Position numbers and translations under genes: made by a program. Shown here one piece after another: positions 59,065 to 64,000 of a stretch of 64,000 nucleotides of DNA; within the stretch, counting starts at the first letter, position 1; each line of letters opens with the position of its first letter. Under the pieces are notes generated by a model that was not told where the DNA came from, did no database searches, and saw only the letters and a list, made by a program, of their open reading frames with translations. Origin of the DNA: an uncultured Tateyamaria sp. (lineage in GTDB: Bacteria; Pseudomonadota; Alphaproteobacteria; Rhodobacterales; Rhodobacteraceae); NCBI RefSeq assembly GCF_947503705.1, contig NZ_CANNES010000014.1:47562-111561 (forward strand), written 5' to 3'.

Positions 59065-59736
59065 ATGCGTGGACTTTTCACATATGGCGGCAGTGCCCTT
59101 TTGGTGGGTGTCGTACTTTGGGCCGCAGCGGCCTTGTTGCCCGCCTGCGGTGTCGGCAACAGCATTGCCGCCCGCTGGATCGACTGGTGTCCCGTGAACA
59201 AAAGCGCAGCGTTGGATGCACAGATTGCAGTGCTGGCAGAAAAGAACCGGACGTTGGAACGCGCCATCCTGCAACGCGAGCGTGAATTGGCGCAAAAACA
59301 ATGCGAGATCCCCGAATTGGCCCAGAATACCCCCGAAGAGATTGATCGCGACGCCTGGGATTCCGGACGCGTGAGCCTGCTTGAAGGGTGCTGGGATCTG
59401 GATTCCAGATTTGCCACCACAAACCAGAGCACCGGCGAGCAATCGACATATACCCAATGGACAATGTGTTTTGATGCCGACGGACGTGGCCGTGAAGAGA
59501 TGCGTGCCAACAATGGCAACACGTGCAGCGGTGCCGTTCAAGCGGGGTTCGAGGGCGATGGAGCCTTGTCCATCGAAGAGCCAGGCGACCTGCAATGCAG
59601 CGATGGCGGCTATATTTACCGCCTCAGCAGCCGCTGCACCCTGAAAGACGACGGAAACGCCAGTTGTGTCGTGTCCCAACCGGAGGTCGGCGGGCGCACA
59701 ACCGTTGAATTCCGCCGATCAGCGAGAGAGAACTAA
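59065..59736 (+). CDS. SrfA-like exported/anchored protein
   Basis: A 223-residue protein with an N-terminal hydrophobic segment (about 8-30) and Cys28 in LPACGVG, a possible lipobox-like site. It has a coiled coil (about 50-80, LDAQIAVLAEKNRTLERAIL) and a Cys-rich C-terminal domain (EGCWDLDSRFATTNQ, YTQWTMCFDADGRGR, CSGAVQAGF) resembling the C-terminal part of SrfA-type proteins, recognised from memory only. Its ATG begins the rightward operon; the stop overlaps the protease start (TAATG). Confidence 0.7.
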   Translation: MRGLFTYGGSALLVGVVLWAAAALLPACGVGNSIAARWIDWCPVNKSAALDAQIAVLAEKNRTLERAILQRERELAQKQCEIPELAQNTPEEIDRDAWDSGRVSLLEGCWDLDSRFATTNQSTGEQSTYTQWTMCFDADGRGREEMRANNGNTCSGAVQAGFEGDGALSIEEPGDLQCSDGGYIYRLSSRCTLKDDGNASCVVSQPEVGGRTTVEFRRSAREN

Positions 59737-61634
59737 TGGCCGAGCATTTTCTGACCAAGACCCAGATTGACCTGCGCCAATGTCTTGAAACCGGTGGCGT
59801 TCTGACGATCGAGGCGTATCCCGCCTTGCTTGAGGCTCTGCGCAGCCACGCGGGCGAAGAGGCGGCACAGCTTTTTGCCGAACCACTGCTGAGCCGGGGC
59901 AATGATCAGGCCCCCCCGTCAGTGTCCTGGTACACCGAAGTGCAGGGGACGGCCCAACCCTTTGGCCGTCTGGACGAGGCACAGCAGGCCGCGCTGTCCG
60001 CCGAATTGAGCCGCCTTCTGCGCCCCGTGCGCGAGATGCTGGATCATGCGGATGATGGTGCGCTTGTGGCCAATGCGCTGAACATTTCCGATCCCAACGA
60101 TGTCTGGTCGGTCGAGGGCGTGCCCGTCATCATCAATTGGGGGATGCTGCCCACGGATCTGCCGCGTGATGCCACGGCCCGCAGTCAGCATTATGCCAGA
60201 ACCCTGGGTCGGTTTTTGCCGCTCGCCTCCGCCCCACCGGTGAGCGAGGCGGAACGCACCGCTTGGCGCAACCGACAGGCCACTGCGGCCCGGTCTGAGC
60301 CGCAAGAGGCCGCATCCGGGCCAGGTGTCGGCACAGCCGCAGGCGTTGCCGCCGGTGCTGGCGTGGCCGGTGTGGCGGCAGGTGCTGCTGTGGCCTCGGA
60401 CACCTCGACCGCTGACGCTGACATTCCCCACACCACCACTCCGCCGCCTGCCGACAACCGGCGTGTGCCGCTTTGGGCTTGGCTGCCGCTGGTGCTGTTG
60501 CTGCTTATCGCGGGGGGCACACTGATCTGGCTGTTGATCCCGGGCAACCGCATCTTTCCCGATATGGCTGCCGACCGCGTGATCACCGACGAGGCGGCCC
60601 TTGCCACCGTGACCGACGTGAACCGCGCGCTCGAAGAGCGGTTGGCCACGCTCGAAAACGCGTTGGAGGGCGCGGTCTGTGTCGATGACGGCACGCTCAT
60701 GATGCCTGACGGGCGCACGATCGAGGGTCTGACGCCACCCGATCCGCGTGACGCATCTGACATTCCCGGCGCTGTTCGCCCCGCCACGCGGACAGCGATC
60801 TTGCCACCCGATCCTGAGCGGGTGCAGGTCCCCGACAGCACCACGGCCCAGGAAACCAGCAGCCTGCTGGCCCATATCGAGGCGCGGACGGCCATCGTTC
60901 TGTCCCCCAATCCCGACGGCCTTAGCCTTGGCACCGGGTTTTTTGTCGGGCCTGACTTGCTGGTCACAAATTTCCATGTGATTTCCGCACCCGGTTCCGA
61001 GGGGATTTACGTTACCAATGCCACGCTTGGCGGTGTCAAAGAGGCCACGGTGCTCAAGACCATGGGGCCTTTCGACAGCACGGGCGGCGATTTTGCCCTG
61101 CTGCGGGTGCCGGGTGCCGATCAACCGGCCTTTACTCTGCTTGAGCCTGCGGAAAGCTTGCGGTTGCAGTCGGTCATTGCCGCCGGATATCCGGGCGACA
61201 TCCTGCAAAGTGATGCGCAATTTCAGCGTTTGCGCCAGGGCGACATGGCGGCCATTCCCGAACTTGCCGTCACAGATGGCACTGTATCGGCGGAACAAAA
61301 CTATGATGATCGCGCCCGTGTTGTGGTGCATTCTGCGCCCATTTCGACGGGCAATTCGGGTGGCCCGCTGATTGATATGTGTGGCCGCCTTGTGGGTGTG
61401 AACACATTTGTGAAAACGGGTGCGATGCGCAGCCTGAATTTTGCCCTGTCCAGCGGCGACCTCACCCGCTTTCTGGCCGATACGGGTGCATTGCCGCAGG
61501 TGGTGACCCAGAACTGTTCGCCACAGATCCAGCGGCCAATTGCGCCAGAGGCCTCTGCGGCCCTGCAACCCGAACCGGGCGCGCCTGCGCCGGAATTGCC
61601 CAGACTGCCCGCGCTCCAGCCAAAGTCTGAGTGA
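59736..61634 (+). CDS. Membrane-anchored trypsin-like serine protease with SrfA-like N-terminus
   Basis: A 632-residue protein. Residues 1-150 resemble the SrfA N-terminal domain (FAEPLLSRGNDQ, VSWYTEVQGTAQPFGRL). An Ala/Gly-rich stretch and one transmembrane helix follow (about 245-268, WLPLVLLLLIAGGTLIWLLI), then a chymotrypsin-like domain with His414 (NFHVIS), Asp452 (GGDFALL) and Ser541 (GNSGGP), the HtrA/DegP-type triad. A Pro-rich tail ends it; no PDZ is obvious. The protease half is probably periplasmic. Confidence 0.82.
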   Translation: MAEHFLTKTQIDLRQCLETGGVLTIEAYPALLEALRSHAGEEAAQLFAEPLLSRGNDQAPPSVSWYTEVQGTAQPFGRLDEAQQAALSAELSRLLRPVREMLDHADDGALVANALNISDPNDVWSVEGVPVIINWGMLPTDLPRDATARSQHYARTLGRFLPLASAPPVSEAERTAWRNRQATAARSEPQEAASGPGVGTAAGVAAGAGVAGVAAGAAVASDTSTADADIPHTTTPPPADNRRVPLWAWLPLVLLLLIAGGTLIWLLIPGNRIFPDMAADRVITDEAALATVTDVNRALEERLATLENALEGAVCVDDGTLMMPDGRTIEGLTPPDPRDASDIPGAVRPATRTAILPPDPERVQVPDSTTAQETSSLLAHIEARTAIVLSPNPDGLSLGTGFFVGPDLLVTNFHVISAPGSEGIYVTNATLGGVKEATVLKTMGPFDSTGGDFALLRVPGADQPAFTLLEPAESLRLQSVIAAGYPGDILQSDAQFQRLRQGDMAAIPELAVTDGTVSAEQNYDDRARVVVHSAPISTGNSGGPLIDMCGRLVGVNTFVKTGAMRSLNFALSSGDLTRFLADTGALPQVVTQNCSPQIQRPIAPEASAALQPEPGAPAPELPRLPALQPKSE

Positions 61635-61642
61635 GCCGCAGC

Positions 61643-62893
61643 ATGTCCGAAGCATTCCTCACCAACACCTCGACCCAAGGGCTGTCGCCGCTGGGCACAG
61701 CACCGCAGCGGTCTTTCGAGCTGATCTCGGGCACGGTACGCGACCAGTTGGGTGACCGGCACGCGGCGCTGTTTGCTGAACCAGTGGCCACGCAATATGG
61801 CGACCGCTTTGACTGGTATGCGGTGGTTGCGGGCAAACCGCGCGGGCTGGACACTCTGGATGAGACCGAGAAAGAGGCCGTCAAGGCGGACCTGGCCGGG
61901 TTGATCGCCGACATCCTTGAGCTGGGTCAGACCTATCTTGATCATTCGAACCCGGATGAACAGCGGCTTGGCGAGGCCTTGATCAATGCGGTGCGCTATC
62001 CCGGATCGGACTGCGTCTATGTCCTGAACGACGGCGAGATCACCCAGCCGGTCCTGTTGAATTGGGCGTGGACCTCGGACAGCCAGGCGGCTGTGACGGC
62101 AGACCTCAGCACGACCCAGGGCGCCACCCGCGCCCGCAAGGCAGCCACTGCCGCCAGAGTTGCCGCCGCCGCACCCGTTCCGCCACCACCGATGCCGGCC
62201 GAAGCCCCGGCGCGCGACGAACGGCGCAGCCCCTTCAGCTTGTGGTGGCTCTTGTGGTTGGGGTGGTTGCTGCTTCTTATCCTGATTGCTGCGATCCTCT
62301 ATCTGATGATCGAAGCCTGTGCCTTGCGCTTGCCCGGTGTGCCCGGCAATTGCCCACCCCCCGGCCCGGTCGCATCCGCAAGCGAACGCGACACGATGTT
62401 CCTGCGCGACAGGATCGCCACGGTCGAACGCCAGATTGCCATCGCCGACCGCGCCTGCCAGCCCCAGGCTCAGGCCAGCCTTTTGCCGGATGCCGACGAT
62501 GCCCGGTTGGCGGATCGCGGCGCGCGCGAGGGGGAGCTGACGATTTCCCTGTTCTGGGACACGCCCGCCGATCTTGATCTGCATGTTACCTGCCCCGGCG
62601 GTGCGACGATCAACTACAAGAATACAGCCGGGTGCGGTGGTAAGCTGGACGTGGACAGCAACCTGAACCAACGTACAGCCGTGGCTGATCCGGTCGAGAA
62701 CATATATTTTGACACGCCCCAGGGCGGCCCCTATTCGATTCTGGTCAACCTCTACTCCCGGCACAACCAGTCTGGTCCGCAAAACTTTCGCGTCCGGGTG
62801 CGGCAGGGCGACAAGGTCGAAAACTTTTCTGGCCGCGTTGACCAAAACAGCAAGACCTGGACACAGAAGATCACCTATGGAAGGGGCAATTGA
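61643..62893 (+). CDS. SrfA-like membrane protein with C-terminal YfaP/DUF2135-like domain
   Basis: A 416-residue protein from the ATG at 61643 (a GTG at 61631 is possible). The first 150 residues are homologous to the N-terminus of the preceding protein (AALFAEPVATQYGDRFDWYAVVAG), showing duplication. A Pro/Ala-rich linker, a transmembrane helix (about 200-222, LWWLLWLGWLLLLILIAAI) and a beta-rich domain follow (about 295-415, LFWDTPADLDLHVTCPGG, SILVNLYSRHNQS), resembling DUF2135/YfaP. Overlaps the next gene by ATGA. Confidence 0.75.
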   Translation: MSEAFLTNTSTQGLSPLGTAPQRSFELISGTVRDQLGDRHAALFAEPVATQYGDRFDWYAVVAGKPRGLDTLDETEKEAVKADLAGLIADILELGQTYLDHSNPDEQRLGEALINAVRYPGSDCVYVLNDGEITQPVLLNWAWTSDSQAAVTADLSTTQGATRARKAATAARVAAAAPVPPPPMPAEAPARDERRSPFSLWWLLWLGWLLLLILIAAILYLMIEACALRLPGVPGNCPPPGPVASASERDTMFLRDRIATVERQIAIADRACQPQAQASLLPDADDARLADRGAREGELTISLFWDTPADLDLHVTCPGGATINYKNTAGCGGKLDVDSNLNQRTAVADPVENIYFDTPQGGPYSILVNLYSRHNQSGPQNFRVRVRQGDKVENFSGRVDQNSKTWTQKITYGRGN

Positions 62894-64000
62894 TGCTGAG
62901 CGAGCGCAAGACACAGATCAGAACGCTGGCCAAACTGCGCAGTGAGATCACGCTGGTGCCGTTCAGCGGCATTCAGATGCTCGACTTTGGCTTTGACCTC
63001 AATGCGCTGGATCTGCGCCCGATGCGCTATATCGAACGCGTCACCAAAGAGCAGGACGGCGAAAACATCCTGACGCTGTTTCCCCTGTCCGGTGACGATG
63101 TGCGCGATGCTGATGTGCTGGACGCGCGCCGCGATGATGATGACGAATATTCGGTGCGTCCCGTGGCCGCGCTGGAGCCATTCCTGGAAAAATGGGTGCC
63201 GGTGCCGTTTCTGCGGGTCAAAAGCCAGCGGGGCCCGGCAGGCGAGTTGCAATATGACCCTGGCCCGTCCAGCTGGGCGCGGATGCGCACGGTGGAACTG
63301 GCCGAGCCTGACCCCATCAGCGGCCACACCCACCGCATTCAGATTGCCCTCGACACGGCCCTGATCGAGCAGCAGCAAGACACCAACTATGTCGTGCCCG
63401 AGACATCGGATGCCGAGAAATCCCGCGATTTCCGCCTTGTGTCGGAACCCAATGACATGGGCTGGTTCCTGCGCCGACCCGAGGCGGACGAGGACGGCAA
63501 TGTATTAGATCACCAACGCTGGGTGTCGGACTGGCTCAAGGAGTTGTTCATCACCTTCAAGCGTGCCGAACGCCCCGGCCGCCGCTTTGCCGAAGAAGAC
63601 CTGCCCCATCGCTTCGAGCACTGGGCCCGTTATCTGACCTATCTGCATATGGTGCAGACCGCCGTGACACCGCCAACGGTGCATTTCGTGAACACCGTCA
63701 GCCAGCGCGATGCGGTGACCCCCGTGAACGTGGACCTGGTGCTCGACGTGGGCAACAGCCGCACCTGTGGCATCCTCATCGAACAGTTCCCCGGCGAAAC
63801 CCGGGTCGATCTGGCGCGATCCTTTCCCCTGGAAATCCGCGACCTCAGCCGCCCCGAGTTCCACTATTCCGGCCTTTTCCCCAGCCGGGTCGAATTTGCC
63901 GATGTGCGCTTTGGCGATGACCGCTATGCCAGCCGGTCGGGTCGGCGCAACGCGTTCATGTGGCCCAGTTTCGTGCGCATCGGCCCCGAGGCCGTGCGCC
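62893..64000 (+). CDS. SrfB-like protein (3' end cut by window edge)
   Basis: The first 369 residues of a large protein. Opening ITLVPFSGIQMLDFGFDL and the actin/Hsp70-like phosphate-binding motif DLVLDVGNSRTCGILIE at about residue 285 match the SrfB (virulence factor SrfB) family as I know it; no search was run. SrfB proteins are about 1000 residues, so most lies outside. Genes for SrfA, SrfB and SrfC form an operon in Salmonella, of unknown biochemical function. An srfC-like gene would be expected to the right. Confidence 0.72.
   Translation, partial: MLSERKTQIRTLAKLRSEITLVPFSGIQMLDFGFDLNALDLRPMRYIERVTKEQDGENILTLFPLSGDDVRDADVLDARRDDDDEYSVRPVAALEPFLEKWVPVPFLRVKSQRGPAGELQYDPGPSSWARMRTVELAEPDPISGHTHRIQIALDTALIEQQQDTNYVVPETSDAEKSRDFRLVSEPNDMGWFLRRPEADEDGNVLDHQRWVSDWLKELFITFKRAERPGRRFAEEDLPHRFEHWARYLTYLHMVQTAVTPPTVHFVNTVSQRDAVTPVNVDLVLDVGNSRTCGILIEQFPGETRVDLARSFPLEIRDLSRPEFHYSGLFPSRVEFADVRFGDDRYASRSGRRNAFMWPSFVRIGPEAVR

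Noticed and set aside
58882..59679. Extended N-terminal frame of the patatin gene
   Set aside because: It overlaps the divergent SrfA-like gene and is His/Cys/Phe-rich antisense sequence; the patatin motif begins right after the ATG at 58881.

Overview
The window reads as alphaproteobacterial, Rhodobacterales (Roseobacter group) DNA from an aerobic anoxygenic phototroph. The evidence is a nearly complete bacteriochlorophyll a / spheroidenone-type photosynthesis gene cluster (PGC) with the oxygen-dependent cyclase AcsF, the Rhodobacter-like order bchFNBHLM-lhaA-puhABC, and PpsR/PpaA control. The PGC is interrupted by a plasmid-type replication and partition module (parB, parA and a DnaA-domain-I-like initiator). 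This suggests an extrachromosomal PGC on a DnaA-like replicon, as known for Roseobacter litoralis and Sulfitobacter guttiformis; the assignment is inferred from gene content and I ran no search.

Layout. 1-2.5 kb: crtB (cut by the window edge) and crtI, leftward. 2.6-7.0 kb: crtA-bchI-bchD-bchO, rightward. 7.0-10.5 kb: parB-parA leftward, an origin-like region, and the replicase rightward. 10.5-17.6 kb: a non-photosynthetic block (DUF2848, PxpC/PxpB, a TRAP transporter, DUF1445, LysR) resembling a 5-oxoproline/carboxylate utilisation locus. 17.7-33.9 kb: one long leftward superoperon bchF-N-B-H-L-M-lhaA-puhA-B-C-orf-acsF-puhE-hemA-cytochrome c. 34.2-40.3 kb: ppaA-ppsR and bchG-MFS-bchP-idi, rightward. 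PpsR boxes (TGT-N12-ACA) sit at crtI/crtA (2), bchF/ppaA (3) and bchG (1). 40.3-44.7 kb: an endonuclease/exonuclease/phosphatase-family protein, glpD-glpK and a VOC protein.

44.8-64 kb is an accessory region made largely of exported or membrane proteins. It holds a formylglycine-generating-enzyme-like protein and two tandem paralogues with a peptidoglycan-binding-like domain. A leftward, overlapping operon follows: patatin, double-receiver response regulator, histidine kinase, secreted protein, caspase-like protease, secreted protein, CHAT protease. A divergent rightward operon holds an SrfA-like exported protein, a membrane-anchored trypsin-like protease, a membrane protein with an SrfA-like N-terminus, and an SrfB-like protein cut by the right edge. 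A short motif shared by three promoters in this region suggests common control.

The two most unusual signals are: (1) nine copies, seven perfect, of the palindrome TGTCCCCGCGGGGACA between 4.9 and 9.4 kb, most inside the coding sequences of bchD, bchO, parB and parA, looking like a plasmid centromere array written into photosynthesis genes; and (2) the CHAT / caspase-like / two-component / patatin / SrfAB-like locus, which looks like an uncharacterised envelope-linked signalling and proteolysis system.
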